A stretch of DNA of 64,000 bases from Brevibacillus brevis (GCF_900637055.1 NZ_LR134338.1:5548501-5612500); one strand, 5' to 3'. Positions 28,542-37,404 are shown, counted from the stretch's first letter. The notes: generated by a model not told the origin, from the letters alone. Translations and numbers: made by a program.

Positions 28542-28694
28542 ATGTTGCCGACCCAGCCGTTCCTCCTCCACAAAAGGGTTATCTGCAAAGGTGACACCTA
28601 CCTTCCTTGGGGCGAAATCTCGCTTCGAGAACTAACTCCCTTCCAAATGAATGACTGCTCGATGTTTTCCCCGAAGTACGCCCCGCTTTACTAA
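28542..28694 (+). CDS. Short hypothetical protein (50 residues) between two membrane-protein genes
   Basis: ATG 28542 lies within the stop overlap of the preceding gene (TAAATG), with GAGG about 9 bases upstream, and the frame closes at TAA 28694, 18 bases before the next gene. The product contains LPWGEISLREL and ends YAPLY, with two Cys residues. No family recognised. The packing without gaps is the main support. Confidence 0.4.
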   Translation: MLPTQPFLLHKRVICKGDTYLPWGEISLRELTPFQMNDCSMFSPKYAPLY

Positions 28695-28712
28695 CAAAAG
28701 GAGGAACAACCT

Positions 28713-29009
28713 TTGATTGACATTGATCAGTTCATTCACAGCCTGAGTCTGCTTACTTTTATGGCGATCTTGATTGAAGCCGTAACCGAAATTTTGAAGA
28801 ATGCCTTCCCCGTACTAAAAGACCGCTCCACTTACATCCTCTCTATCCTCATTGGCATTTCGCTCTCCCTCGCTTTTCAAGTCAACCCCTTTGGTCTTGA
28901 GGGCAGCGGCTACTACGTTTCCGCCGTGCTGGCTGGTATCCTCACGAGCCGCGGAGCGAACTACCTTAATAGCTTTGTGAAAAAGCTGAATACATCCTCG
29001 AAACAATAA
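28713..29009 (+). CDS. Holin-like small membrane protein
   Basis: Predicted protein of 98 residues. TTG 28713 follows AAAGGAGGAACAAC, an excellent SD. Three hydrophobic stretches are seen at about residues 8-25, 40-58 and 65-80 (LLTFMAILIEAV; TYILSILIGISLSLAFQ; YYVSAVLAGILTS), with a short basic C-terminus. Size and topology fit a phage holin or holin-like protein of the tail module. No endolysin gene follows; the next gene is an unrelated host-type operon on the other strand. Confidence 0.6.
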   Translation: MIDIDQFIHSLSLLTFMAILIEAVTEILKNAFPVLKDRSTYILSILIGISLSLAFQVNPFGLEGSGYYVSAVLAGILTSRGANYLNSFVKKLNTSSKQ

Positions 29010-29030
29010 CCTCTTCTTCCTCACACAAAA

Positions 29031-29080
29031 GCACCTGCCCGATGCAACATCACACGCATCAGGCAGGTGCCCCTTCTTTT
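29031..29080 (+). terminator. Bidirectional terminator closing the tail module and the facing M20/ABC operon
   Basis: Arms 29031-29045 and 29056-29070 form a 15-bp stem with one C-A mismatch on the + transcript (a G-U pair on the minus transcript). It has a 10-base loop, a T-rich tail on the + side and a T4 tail on the minus side. Confidence 0.8.
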
Positions 29081-29095
29081 TTCTCTATACTCTCT

Positions 29096-30232
29096 CTATA
29101 CTTCCTCTATCAACCGCGCCAACAAGGTAGCACGCGTCGATATTTCTCCCAGTTCGATCCATTCATCCGGCGAGTGGGCGTAGCCACCCTTTACACCAAG
29201 TCCATCCAGCGTCGGGACTCCGCAAGCAGCAGCGAAATTGCCATCGCTTACTCCGCCTGTACCCGACTCTTCCAAAGCCATCCCTAGTTCATTGATGCTA
29301 ATCGATTGTGCAAGGGAAAATAATTTGCCTGTCTCTTCGGTTCGCTCCATCGGTGGTCGGCGAATGCCTCCCTTTACACTGATGGTAGTACCGGCGAGCA
29401 CTGGCGTGAGCTCACTCATTACCTTCTCAATGCGTAATGCCTCTTCCATCGAGATAAACCTCACATCTACTTCTGCTTCTGCCGAGTCGGCTACGACATT
29501 GGAGCCAATTCCGCCCTTGATGACGCCCACATTGACGGTCGTTCCTTTCTCGTAATCGGTCAAGGCATGCAGAAATTGCACCTGTCTTGCCAGCTCTTCA
29601 ATAGCAGAGACACCTTTTTGATGATCGACGCCAGCGTGTGAGGAAATACCGCTGACTGCCACTGTAAAATAGGCGCTTCCCTTCCGCCATGTTTTGAGCG
29701 CGCCACTCGGTTCTGTCGGCGGCTCCAACACAAAGCTCGCCACCGATCGCGCGGCTTCTTCTTCTACCAGTCGGCGAGAAGTCGGGCTGCCGATCTCCTC
29801 GTCACTGTTTAATAGGAGCACGATTTTTTTATCTGCAGGCAAGCGATCCAGCTTCACCAATGCCCGCATCGCAAACATTGCTTGCAAAACGCCCGCTTTC
29901 ATATCGTATACGCCCGGCCCGTACGCTTTCTCATCCCGGATCGCAAATGGTCGGCGAGCCGCCTCTCCTTCTAGCCATACGGTATCGTAGTGACCGATGA
30001 TGAGGATTTGCTTTTCCCCGTTGCCCAGCGTACAACGCACCTGATCGCCATACGTCTTATTCGGGATCAGCTCTGCTACTCCCCCTGTCAGCCGTTGAAA
30101 CTGCAGGGCGAACCAGCCCGCCATGCGGTCGCCCAGCTGTTTGTCACGAGAAGGCGAGTCCATGTTGACTGCCTCTTCGAGTAGCTGTAGATAGTGGGGC
30201 ATATTCTCTTGTACATAAATGTGGATTGACAT
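29096..30232 (-). CDS. M20-family metallopeptidase (glutamate carboxypeptidase / carboxypeptidase G2-like)
   Basis: Predicted protein of 378 residues, full length for the family, preceded by GGAAGAGG. Metal and catalytic residues are visible: GHYDTVW (H81, D83), the bridging Asp in GPGVYDMKAG (D110), the E-E pair in NSDEEIGS (E145/E146), a Glu in FVLEPPTE and a late His in YAHSPDEW. The family removes C-terminal Glu or other amino acids from folates, peptides or acylated amino acids. There is no signal peptide, so it acts in the cytoplasm. It is the last gene of an operon with an ABC importer, so it probably hydrolyses what the importer brings in. Substrate is not determinable from sequence. 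Confidence 0.8.
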   Translation of the reverse strand: MSIHIYVQENMPHYLQLLEEAVNMDSPSRDKQLGDRMAGWFALQFQRLTGGVAELIPNKTYGDQVRCTLGNGEKQILIIGHYDTVWLEGEAARRPFAIRDEKAYGPGVYDMKAGVLQAMFAMRALVKLDRLPADKKIVLLLNSDEEIGSPTSRRLVEEEAARSVASFVLEPPTEPSGALKTWRKGSAYFTVAVSGISSHAGVDHQKGVSAIEELARQVQFLHALTDYEKGTTVNVGVIKGGIGSNVVADSAEAEVDVRFISMEEALRIEKVMSELTPVLAGTTISVKGGIRRPPMERTEETGKLFSLAQSISINELGMALEESGTGGVSDGNFAAACGVPTLDGLGVKGGYAHSPDEWIELGEISTRATLLARLIEEV

Positions 30233-30244
30233 AGTGCCTCTTCC

Positions 30245-31045
30245 TTAGTGAGATTGTGAATTGAGTCCGAACAGGCGCTCTAGTCCGTACACTTTTTCCA
30301 ACAAGACGATGAACACCAGACTCAGCAGGATGACCACCGAGGAAATCGAAGCCACCAATGGGTCAAGTGTTTCCTGCATATAGGTGAAAATCGCGAGTGG
30401 CAGCGTCGTCGTATCCGGTGCCACCAAGAATAAGGAAACCGTCACATTGTCAAACGACGTCAAGAACGAAAAGATCATCCCCGACACGATGGCCGGACGC
30501 AACAGTGGCAACGTAATATCCCAGAACACCCGAAACGGATGGGCACCCAGCATGTATCCCGCTTTTTCCAACGTATAATCGAACGAGCTAAGCCCTGTGA
30601 GCACCAGCCTAACGACATACGGAATCGAGATCAGCATGTGCGCCAGCAAAAGCCCCGTAAACGTCCCCGCGATACCAATTCGCGTGAAAAACAGCAGCGC
30701 GGAAATCCCGATAATGAGCGAAGGAACGGTAAGCGGTGAAAGCATCAGTGCGTTGATGATGCCGCTCCCGCGAAACTTGTATTTGGACAGCGCGAATGCA
30801 GCCAATGTCCCTAAGAAAGTCGCCAAAATCGCCGTTACCGTAGCTAGCTTCAGACTGAACCACAGCGAATCGATGAACTCCGGCCGATCCAAAATCATTT
30901 CATACCACTGCCACGAAAACCCTTCCGGCGGAAAAGCGAGATATCCGGCTGCCGTAAAGGAGCTCGGGATAATGACCAGAAACGGCAGATTGACCAAAAC
31001 AAGTACAAAGAACGTGATGAGTCCGAGTACGTTTATTTTTTTCAT
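30245..31045 (-). CDS. ABC transporter permease, PotC-like
   Basis: Predicted protein of 266 residues with six membrane segments and the EAA-type loop GAHPFRVFWDITLPLLRPAI that contacts the ATPase. It resembles the second permease of spermidine/putrescine or phosphonate/iron-type importers (family 1 polar substrates). The start overlaps the upstream permease stop by 4 bases. It forms the channel with the product of the preceding gene in the operon. Confidence 0.8.
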   Translation of the reverse strand: MKKINVLGLITFFVLVLVNLPFLVIIPSSFTAAGYLAFPPEGFSWQWYEMILDRPEFIDSLWFSLKLATVTAILATFLGTLAAFALSKYKFRGSGIINALMLSPLTVPSLIIGISALLFFTRIGIAGTFTGLLLAHMLISIPYVVRLVLTGLSSFDYTLEKAGYMLGAHPFRVFWDITLPLLRPAIVSGMIFSFLTSFDNVTVSLFLVAPDTTTLPLAIFTYMQETLDPLVASISSVVILLSLVFIVLLEKVYGLERLFGLNSQSH

Positions 31046-31884
31046 GACGCAAACACCTCTTTATACCGCTTGGTTTCAATCAGCTTCGTATACAAAGTCA
31101 CCAATAGAATCGTGCTGCCTAAGAGCAGGAAGGCAAGTGCCGCACCCAAAGGCCAGTTCAGTGTCGCCATGATTTGCTCATAGGCAATGACAGGCAAGAC
31201 CTTCACGGAAGTGCCGCCCATTAAAGCAGGTGTCACAAAGGCACTCATCGACAAGCTGAACACCAGTGTCGTACCGGCAATAATCCCCGGCAAGCACAAA
31301 GGCAAAGTCACACTGAAAAACGTCCGCATGCGGGAAGCACCCAAAATCGAAGCTGCCTTGTTCAAAGACGGATCGATTGCATACAAGCTGGTTGCAATCG
31401 CCAGAACCATGTAGGCAATAAAGGAATCTGTCAGACCGATCACAATCCCCAGCTCGTTGTACAACAGCCGCAATGGTTGATCGATCAACCCCAGACTGAT
31501 CAACGTTTCATTGATCCACCCTTTTTCCCCCAAAACCACTACCCAACCGAAGTTGCGAATAACAACACTGATAAGGTGAGGGGCAAGAATCAGCATGGTA
31601 ACAATTCCACGCATTTTCCCTGTAGCCTGTGCCATGTACATCGCTACAGGGAATCCGAGCAAGAGGCTTGCCAGTACCGTCCAGAGACTCACGCGAATCG
31701 TCCGCCAAAGAATCTCCAAGTAGTACGGATCTTGTGCAAATAATAAATAATTGTGCAAAGAGAACGCCTGATTCTCATCCTGAAAGCTGAGCAAAAGCAT
31801 CATCAGCATCGGGAGGATGAATACTCCAAGCAGTAAAATCATCGCAGGTGCTGTCAACAATGTAACCGAGAGACGCTTGCTCAT
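31042..31884 (-). CDS. ABC transporter permease, PotB-like
   Basis: Predicted protein of 280 residues, six hydrophobic helices, and the EAA loop GASRMRTFFSVTLPLCLPGI. It begins three bases after the ATPase gene stop. It is the heterodimer partner of the PotC-like permease. The substrate class (polyamine-like or other small cation/anion) is inferred only from family resemblance. Confidence 0.8.
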   Translation of the reverse strand: MSKRLSVTLLTAPAMILLLGVFILPMLMMLLLSFQDENQAFSLHNYLLFAQDPYYLEILWRTIRVSLWTVLASLLLGFPVAMYMAQATGKMRGIVTMLILAPHLISVVIRNFGWVVVLGEKGWINETLISLGLIDQPLRLLYNELGIVIGLTDSFIAYMVLAIATSLYAIDPSLNKAASILGASRMRTFFSVTLPLCLPGIIAGTTLVFSLSMSAFVTPALMGGTSVKVLPVIAYEQIMATLNWPLGAALAFLLLGSTILLVTLYTKLIETKRYKEVFAS

Positions 31885-31887
31885 CCG

Positions 31888-32982
31888 TCATCCCCTTCCT
31901 GCGGGCATGACCAGTACGTCGTCCGCGTTCCATTGACAGTAAACCGTTTGACCTTCTTGGCGGTCCACCGAACGATCGGTCATTTGGACTTTTACCGAAA
32001 GCGTATGCTCCCCGACCTTGACCTCGCATTCTGTGTACGAGCCCAGGAAGGAGGCAAGCTGCAAATGTCCCTTTACCCGATTTACTTCCTCACTGACTGC
32101 AGTATCGGTCAGCTTGATTTTCTCTGGTCGGATAAAAATGATCACTTTTTCATGGAGTGCCACTGTTCGCTGTTGCTTTGCCGCCTTCACGAGCATTCCA
32201 CCAGTCGTCTGCAACGTGAGTACATCCCCGTCAATTCCGATGACTTCCCCTTCCAAACGGTTCGTCTTACCGATGAAGGTATGTACGAATTCAGAGGCGG
32301 GCTGATTGTAAATCTCCAGCGGTGTACCGATTTGCTCCACGAATCCGTGATTCATGACTACAATGCGATCAGAGAGCGCTAACGCCTCTTCTTGGTCATG
32401 TGTCACGAAAATAGTCGTAACGCCGATTTCGTGATGTAAGCGCTTTAACTCATCGCGTAGCTCTTCACGAAGTTTGGCATCCAGGTTACTGAGCGGCTCA
32501 TCCAAAAGCAGGAGCGACGGCTCAATAACAAGCGCCCTTGCAATCGCAATCCGCTGACGTTGTCCGCCCGAGAGCTGTTTCGGGTAGCGGTCTGCTACGT
32601 TTGGCAGCTTGACCAGAGACAGTACGCGATTCACGCGCTCTTGCATTTCTTGCTTGTTCACTTTGCGCAATTTCAAGCCGTAAGCGATGTTTTCCGCCAC
32701 AGTCATATGCGGGAACAGCGAGTACGTCTGAAACACCATTCCCAGCTCCCGTTTGTACGGAGGTACGCCATTCATTCGCTGCCCCTTGATCAAGAGGTCT
32801 CCGCCATCCGGGTCCAAAAAACCGGCAATCATATTCAAGGTCGTGGTCTTACCGCAACCAGATGGGCCGAGGAACGAGATGAATTCGCCTTGCTCCACCT
32901 GCAGGTTGAAGTTTTGAACCACGACATTGCTTTGAAATTTTTTCATGATGCCGCGCAGTTCAACGTCAATCACCTTGGTCAC
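31888..32982 (-). CDS. ABC transporter ATPase, PotA-like
   Basis: Predicted protein of 364 residues with GTG start (AGTAGGT upstream). Walker A (GPSGCGKTT), Q-loop, signature LSGGQRQR, Walker B with LLLLDEPLSNLDAK, switch His (VTHDQEEAL), then a C-terminal TOBE-like regulatory domain (RPEKIKLTD ... LGSYTECEVKVG). Length and order match PotA/FbpC-type ATPases. Energises the two permeases encoded downstream. Confidence 0.85.
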   Translation of the reverse strand: MTKVIDVELRGIMKKFQSNVVVQNFNLQVEQGEFISFLGPSGCGKTTTLNMIAGFLDPDGGDLLIKGQRMNGVPPYKRELGMVFQTYSLFPHMTVAENIAYGLKLRKVNKQEMQERVNRVLSLVKLPNVADRYPKQLSGGQRQRIAIARALVIEPSLLLLDEPLSNLDAKLREELRDELKRLHHEIGVTTIFVTHDQEEALALSDRIVVMNHGFVEQIGTPLEIYNQPASEFVHTFIGKTNRLEGEVIGIDGDVLTLQTTGGMLVKAAKQQRTVALHEKVIIFIRPEKIKLTDTAVSEEVNRVKGHLQLASFLGSYTECEVKVGEHTLSVKVQMTDRSVDRQEGQTVYCQWNADDVLVMPAGRG

Positions 32983-32990
32983 GTGAATAC

Positions 32991-34109
32991 CTACTTTCCT
33001 GTTTTGGGTGCGATTTCTTTGTTAAAGCGATCCAGCCAAGCAGATGTTTCCTTGCTCACTACGCCATAGTCGAAGTTGACAACCTTTGTACGATCGAATT
33101 CCAATGTTTTCGCTACAGCGTCTGGCAGCTTCACAGATGTTGCCGGATTGTAGTACAGCTTCGTTGCGTACATCGTTTGAATTTCATCTGTCAAAAGGAA
33201 ATCGACGAATGCTTTCGCGGCTTTTGGACTCTTCGAACCTTTTACCAGCGTAGCTACGTTCGGTACGATGTTTCCGCCTTCTTCAGGGAAAACGAACTCC
33301 AATGGAACGCCTGCTTCTTTTTGTGTCAAGCTGCGCGCCATTGTCCAAGTGGTGTAGGCTGCGCTCTTGTTTTGCAGATTTTGCTGGAGCTGTGCAGCAC
33401 TCTTCGCAAAGGTCGGCATGTATCCTGCAATCGTTTCCATTTGTTTGAAGCCTTGTTCGATGTCTTTCTCAGACCCGCCATTTGCATATGCCAGCATGAT
33501 CATCGCAGAGCGTCCGAAGTTGCTCGCTACGTCTGTCATTGTGATGTAGCCCTTCACTTCAGGCTTCGCCAGGTCATTCCAGGATTTCGGTACAGGCAAA
33601 CCTTTTTCTTTTACCAGGTCCGCATTGTAGGAAATCCCCATCGGCGTGAAGTTCACGACTACACCGCTATCCTCAGTGACATGCAAATCTTCTGGCACGT
33701 TTTTCATGTTCGGGATATCGGTTGCAGATACGGTTTCCCACAGGCCTTCTTGACGTCCCTTCTCTTGTTCGCCGCCCTCAACGATTGTCAGGTCGATTTG
33801 CGGAGCATTTTTTTGTGCCTTAACCTTCGCTACGATCTCTGTAGAAACACCAGAAACATAGGTCAGCTTTACATTCGGATACTTCTCGTTAAACTTCTTG
33901 AACACTTCATCCTTCATCATCTTTTCAACGGTCGCGCCGTTCCCTGCCACTACCAATGTGTCTTCCAGCTGAACCTGTGCCTCGGCGCCGCTATTGTTGC
34001 CAGCAGTCGGTGCAGGAGCAGATGTTTGCGGCGTGGAGGAGCCACATCCAGCCAGCAAGGAACCAGTCAAAGCGAAAATGGACAAGACGGATAATGCCTT
34101 TTTCTTCAT
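32991..34109 (-). CDS. ABC transporter substrate-binding lipoprotein (family 1)
   Basis: Predicted protein of 372 residues. A signal peptide ends in the lipobox LLAGC, with Cys22 as lipidation site, followed by a Ser/Thr/Pro linker. The mature part has features of the PotD/AfuA-type binding fold (KFNEKYPNVKLTYVSG; PMGISYNADLVKEKGLPVPK; AAKAFVDFLLTDEIQ). First gene of the operon, 8 bases before the ATPase gene. Faces an IclR gene across a 229-bp divergent promoter region. Confidence 0.85.
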   Translation of the reverse strand: MKKKALSVLSIFALTGSLLAGCGSSTPQTSAPAPTAGNNSGAEAQVQLEDTLVVAGNGATVEKMMKDEVFKKFNEKYPNVKLTYVSGVSTEIVAKVKAQKNAPQIDLTIVEGGEQEKGRQEGLWETVSATDIPNMKNVPEDLHVTEDSGVVVNFTPMGISYNADLVKEKGLPVPKSWNDLAKPEVKGYITMTDVASNFGRSAMIMLAYANGGSEKDIEQGFKQMETIAGYMPTFAKSAAQLQQNLQNKSAAYTTWTMARSLTQKEAGVPLEFVFPEEGGNIVPNVATLVKGSKSPKAAKAFVDFLLTDEIQTMYATKLYYNPATSVKLPDAVAKTLEFDRTKVVNFDYGVVSKETSAWLDRFNKEIAPKTGK

Positions 34110-34142
34110 GTAAGTTCGACCCCCGATTGTCTGTATTGTTCA

Positions 34143-34169
34143 CGAATAGAGAACAACGTTTCCTATTCG
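34143..34169. promoter_or_regulatory. Candidate IclR-family operator
   Basis: Perfect 7-bp inverted repeat CGAATAG (34143-34149) and CTATTCG (34163-34169), separated by 13 bases. It lies just downstream of the predicted -10 of the ABC operon, where a bound repressor would block transcription. Linking it to the adjacent IclR protein is inference. Confidence 0.5.
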
Positions 34170-34183
34170 AGAACGATAATGTT

Positions 34184-34212
34184 ATACTAGCATAAAGATA
34201 CTGACTATTCAA
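34184..34212 (-). promoter_or_regulatory. Predicted sigma-A promoter of the ABC/M20 operon
   Basis: On the minus strand, TTGAAT (34212-34207), a 17-base spacer, then TAGTAT (34189-34184). The distance to the binding-protein start is about 75 bases. Confidence 0.5.
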
Positions 34213-34251
34213 GGTAGTCGTACTAGAAGCATCATTGTCCCAATTACAGGC

Positions 34252-34279
34252 TTGTCACCATTCTTTCTAATGGTAAAAT
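34252..34279 (+). promoter_or_regulatory. Predicted sigma-A promoter of the IclR gene
   Basis: TTGTCA (34252-34257), a 16-base spacer, TAAAAT (34274-34279), 60 bases ahead of the gene start. Confidence 0.55.
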
Positions 34280-34338
34280 AACCTCATTCGAGACTCTTCT
34301 TTATAGAGGGGCTACTGTACGTTAAAGGAGACGTTTGT

Positions 34339-35100
34339 ATGGACCAAGTATTGTCTTCTGTTCGAAATGGCTGTCGGCTGTTAAAAATATTTCTCGATTC
34401 GCCAAAGGAACTCGGGGTAACGGAGCTCAGCAAAAAGCTCCAGCTGTCCAAGGGAGCCGTTCACAAGCTCCTGTCCACGCTGGAGTCTGAAGGCTTTATC
34501 CGCCAAAATGAAAAAACCAAGCAGTATACGCTTGGCTACACGTTGCTGGAGCTGGGCACTAAGGTGCTCACGAATCACGATATCGTTGATTTCTCCAAGC
34601 CGTTCTTAGGTCAGCTCGTCTCACGGACAAACGAATTGGCTGTCTTATGTGTACAAGATTCCAAGGACGCGATCTATGTAGCCAAAGAGGATTCCCTTCA
34701 TCCTATTCGCTTTACCGTAGAATCCTTCCGGCGTTTTCCTCTTTACTCTACCTCCGCTGCGAGGGTTTTGCTCGCCTATCAGCCGGAGGAGTTTCAGGAT
34801 GAGATTTTGCAGGAACACCCACTGAAAAGCTACACGCCTCATTCGTACACCTCGGTCGATCAAATCAAAGAGGACTTGGTGACGATCCGCGAGCGGGGCT
34901 ATGAAATTAGCTCAAATCGACGCAATACAGGCGTGACCGGTATCGCCGCCCCGATTTTTGATTCAACTGGACACGTAACTGCATCCGTCAGTGTCATCGG
35001 TCCCACTGACCGCGTGATGCCGAAAAAAGAAGAGATTTTACAAGAAACGCTAGCGACGGTACGTGCGATGTCTGCTCAGTTAGGGTATCGAATGTCTTGA
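34339..35100 (+). CDS. IclR-family transcriptional regulator
   Basis: Predicted protein of 253 residues, ATG 34339 after AAAGGAGA. The N-terminal winged helix-turn-helix reads VTELSKKLQLSKGAVHKLLSTLESEG. The C-terminal effector domain has the usual elements (NELAVLCVQDSKDAIYVAKE, FPLYSTSAARVLLAYQPEE, GYEISSNRRNTGVTGIAAPI). It faces the ABC/M20 operon and most likely controls it in response to the imported compound or its product. Sense (repressor or activator) is not proven, though the palindrome beyond the operon's -10 favours repression. Confidence 0.85.
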   Translation: MDQVLSSVRNGCRLLKIFLDSPKELGVTELSKKLQLSKGAVHKLLSTLESEGFIRQNEKTKQYTLGYTLLELGTKVLTNHDIVDFSKPFLGQLVSRTNELAVLCVQDSKDAIYVAKEDSLHPIRFTVESFRRFPLYSTSAARVLLAYQPEEFQDEILQEHPLKSYTPHSYTSVDQIKEDLVTIRERGYEISSNRRNTGVTGIAAPIFDSTGHVTASVSVIGPTDRVMPKKEEILQETLATVRAMSAQLGYRMS

Positions 35101-35122
35101 AATTAGTTTAAGCTGCCACGAA

Positions 35123-35174
35123 AAACCTCCTGTTCATCAGTCTACTCTGAAGAGAGGAGGTTTCTCTTTTTTTT
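35123..35174 (+). terminator. Terminator after the IclR gene
   Basis: AAACCTCCT (from 35123) pairs with AGGAGGTTT (ending at 35163) and is followed by CTCTTTTTTTT. Confidence 0.75.
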
Positions 35175-35334
35175 GACTCACTTGTTTTCCAATTGTAAGC
35201 CCAGAGCCGTTCACCTGCATTTCACTCGAAATAGTATGTAAAATTTTTCATCTTGAGGCGAAACGGTCTAGTTAGTTTTTCGTCTTACTAGTTGTGTATT
35301 GTGTTACATGTAACTAGAAAGGAAATGACACCCT

Positions 35335-35874
35335 ATGAGAAAAACATATTTGCTGCTTTCTTCTTTGTTATTCTGTGCTTTGTTTATTACTGACGCTCAT
35401 GCAGTTTCACCTCAAGGAACTGTTGCACCTGTTCCTCCCCAAGTCATTGTTCCAATAAGTAGCAAGGATAAACACGGAAATACCATTGAAAAATCAATGG
35501 CATATGTGAAAACGTTGCAAGTGAAAAACGGAAAACTAATCGTCTCGCTTGACTATGTTCAATGGTTTTTCGGTGAGGCAGCAGTAAAAGCTTATCGTCA
35601 AGATCATCCATTAGAAAAAGAGGACTATCCAATGCCATATTACATTCGTAATAGCAGTCCTAAAATTAGAACGTTTGAAATTTCTCCAAAGGCTTCGTTT
35701 ACTCTTCAAACCAACTCTACACAAAAAGATGGGAATTTCTATTGGAATGAACCAGTAAACACCGATACTTTTAAAAAGTTTGTGCTATCCAAGGGAATTC
35801 CTTATCAGATACCATTCCACGTTGAAGTAACGAATGGAATCATCACAAAAGTTACTGAACAGTACGTTCCCTAA
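35335..35874 (+). CDS. Secreted protein of unknown function
   Basis: Predicted protein of 179 residues, ATG 35335 after GAAAGGAAATG. A clear signal peptide (LLLSSLLFCALFITDAHA) is likely cleaved after AHA. The mature part is beta-rich with no Cys; it includes LIVSLDYVQWFFGEAAVKAY and ends with GIITKVTEQYVP. Similar small exported proteins occur in Bacillus relatives but I cannot name a function. A 6-bp inverted repeat CTAGTT/AACTAG (35288-35317) lies in its leader. It is monocistronic, flanked by terminators. Confidence 0.65.
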   Translation: MRKTYLLLSSLLFCALFITDAHAVSPQGTVAPVPPQVIVPISSKDKHGNTIEKSMAYVKTLQVKNGKLIVSLDYVQWFFGEAAVKAYRQDHPLEKEDYPMPYYIRNSSPKIRTFEISPKASFTLQTNSTQKDGNFYWNEPVNTDTFKKFVLSKGIPYQIPFHVEVTNGIITKVTEQYVP

Positions 35875-35884
35875 TAAATTATTA

Positions 35885-35914
35885 GCAGCACTCCCTTTTT
35901 GGGATGCTGCTTTT
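35885..35914 (+). terminator. Terminator after the secreted-protein gene
   Basis: GCAGCA plus CCC pair with GGG plus TGCTGC (35885-35910), with one bulged base, followed by TTTT. Confidence 0.7.
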
Positions 35915-35946
35915 CATTTGTTTAACTTGGATAGTTTAATCTTCAT

Positions 35947-37404
35947 TTAGGCCTTGCCCATATCCTTGTGCAAATAAGGCTCCCATACACGTTTCAATAG
36001 ACGAATGCCAGCCTCAATCTCCTCGATGGTCTGCCCCCCGAATCCGAACTGAAAAGCCGGAAGTCCATTTTCCTGCGGATGAATCCATTTGTGTGCGGTT
36101 GGATAGACACGAACGCCTGATGAAGCCGCAATTTGCTTCAGCTGTTGCGGAGTGCTCTCACTTTTCACTTCTACCGTCACGGACAGCCCGGCATCCTGAC
36201 CTTTGATCCGGATGTACGCTCCAAAGTGTTCCTGCAAGCACTGAAGCAGCGCCCCATGCTTTTTGCGGTAAAGCGTCCGCATCTTGCGAATATGCCGCTC
36301 CCAATCGCCATTTTTCATGAACAGGGCCAGCGTCTCCTGATGAATACGCGATGCCGACTGGTCAAAGTCCGCCAATTTCTCCTGATATACCGCTAATAAC
36401 GCATGCGGCAAAACCATATAGCTCATCCGAATCGATGGCAGCAATGCCTTGGAAAACGTCCCCAAATAAATGACGCGCCCCTGCGTATCCAGTCCTTGAA
36501 GGGAAGGAATCGGCTTGCCATGATAGCGAAACTCACCATCGTAGTCATCCTCCATGATGTAGCTCCCCGTCTGATTCGCCCAGTGCAGCAGCTTTTGCCG
36601 TTTGGCATACGGCATGACAATTCCAGACGGGTCCTGATGAGACGGTGTGATATAAACCAGCTGTGCTCGACTCTCACTGAGCGCTTCCACATCAATCCCA
36701 TCCTCCGCCAGCTTGATTGGGCGCACATCATAACCCAAATGGGAAAACACGGCACGTACACCGTGATAGCCCGGCTCTTCCATCGCAACAGCCTGTCCCC
36801 GTGTTCCGAATAAGAATCCCAATAAGCTGATCATCACCTGCGTCCCCGCACCGATCACAATTTGTTCCGGCGTAGCTTGTACGCCCCGAGCTCGTCCGAG
36901 ATAGCGTGCGAGCTCCTCCCGCAGCTGCGGCTCACCTTGTCGATCGCCGTAGTAGAGCACATGCTTGTTTTCTTCCTGCATGCATTGGTTGGTGTACTTG
37001 CGCCAACGGTCAAAAGGAAAATGCTCGGCATCTACGCGGGCTTGGTGAAAATCATATTGGATCGGGACTGCTGAGGGTGGAGGTGTTTGGACGTAAGCCG
37101 TTTTTGCTGGTTGCTGCCCTTTTCCTGCAGGTACAGGTACAGGCACTGGCCCATCCCAGTCCACATCGACCACATAAAATCCGCTTCGCTCCCGACTCTC
37201 GATGTAGCCTTCTGCCATGAGCTGGTGATAGGCGCTCTCGACAGTCGTTTTACTCACTTGCAAAAATCCGCTCAATGCCCGAACAGAAGGCAGACGCGTC
37301 CCGGAGATCAAGCGCCTCCCTTGAATTTCTGTACAAAAATACCGATAAAGCTGTAGATAGAGAGGTTCGCTCCCTTCTACAAAGCGGGGACTAATATCTA
37401 ACAA
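35947..37404 (-). CDS. MocR/PdxR-family regulator (GntR DNA-binding plus aminotransferase-like domain)
   Basis: Predicted protein of 485 residues. TTG 37404 is preferred because GAGGAGG lies 7 bases upstream and the next residues (LDISP ... PLYLQLYRYF) are a typical GntR start. Earlier in-frame codons back to 37458 run through the liv terminator hairpin. Residues 1-75 form a winged helix (PSVRALSGFLQVSKTTVESAY). The rest is a type I aminotransferase fold with the PLP lysine in GTFSKALLPSIRMSY (Lys319) and an upstream IMEDDYDGEFRY. Family members use PLP as cofactor or effector and regulate vitamin B6, GABA or taurine genes. No obvious target lies next to it. Confidence 0.85.
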   Translation of the reverse strand: MLDISPRFVEGSEPLYLQLYRYFCTEIQGRRLISGTRLPSVRALSGFLQVSKTTVESAYHQLMAEGYIESRERSGFYVVDVDWDGPVPVPVPAGKGQQPAKTAYVQTPPPSAVPIQYDFHQARVDAEHFPFDRWRKYTNQCMQEENKHVLYYGDRQGEPQLREELARYLGRARGVQATPEQIVIGAGTQVMISLLGFLFGTRGQAVAMEEPGYHGVRAVFSHLGYDVRPIKLAEDGIDVEALSESRAQLVYITPSHQDPSGIVMPYAKRQKLLHWANQTGSYIMEDDYDGEFRYHGKPIPSLQGLDTQGRVIYLGTFSKALLPSIRMSYMVLPHALLAVYQEKLADFDQSASRIHQETLALFMKNGDWERHIRKMRTLYRKKHGALLQCLQEHFGAYIRIKGQDAGLSVTVEVKSESTPQQLKQIAASSGVRVYPTAHKWIHPQENGLPAFQFGFGGQTIEEIEAGIRLLKRVWEPYLHKDMGKA

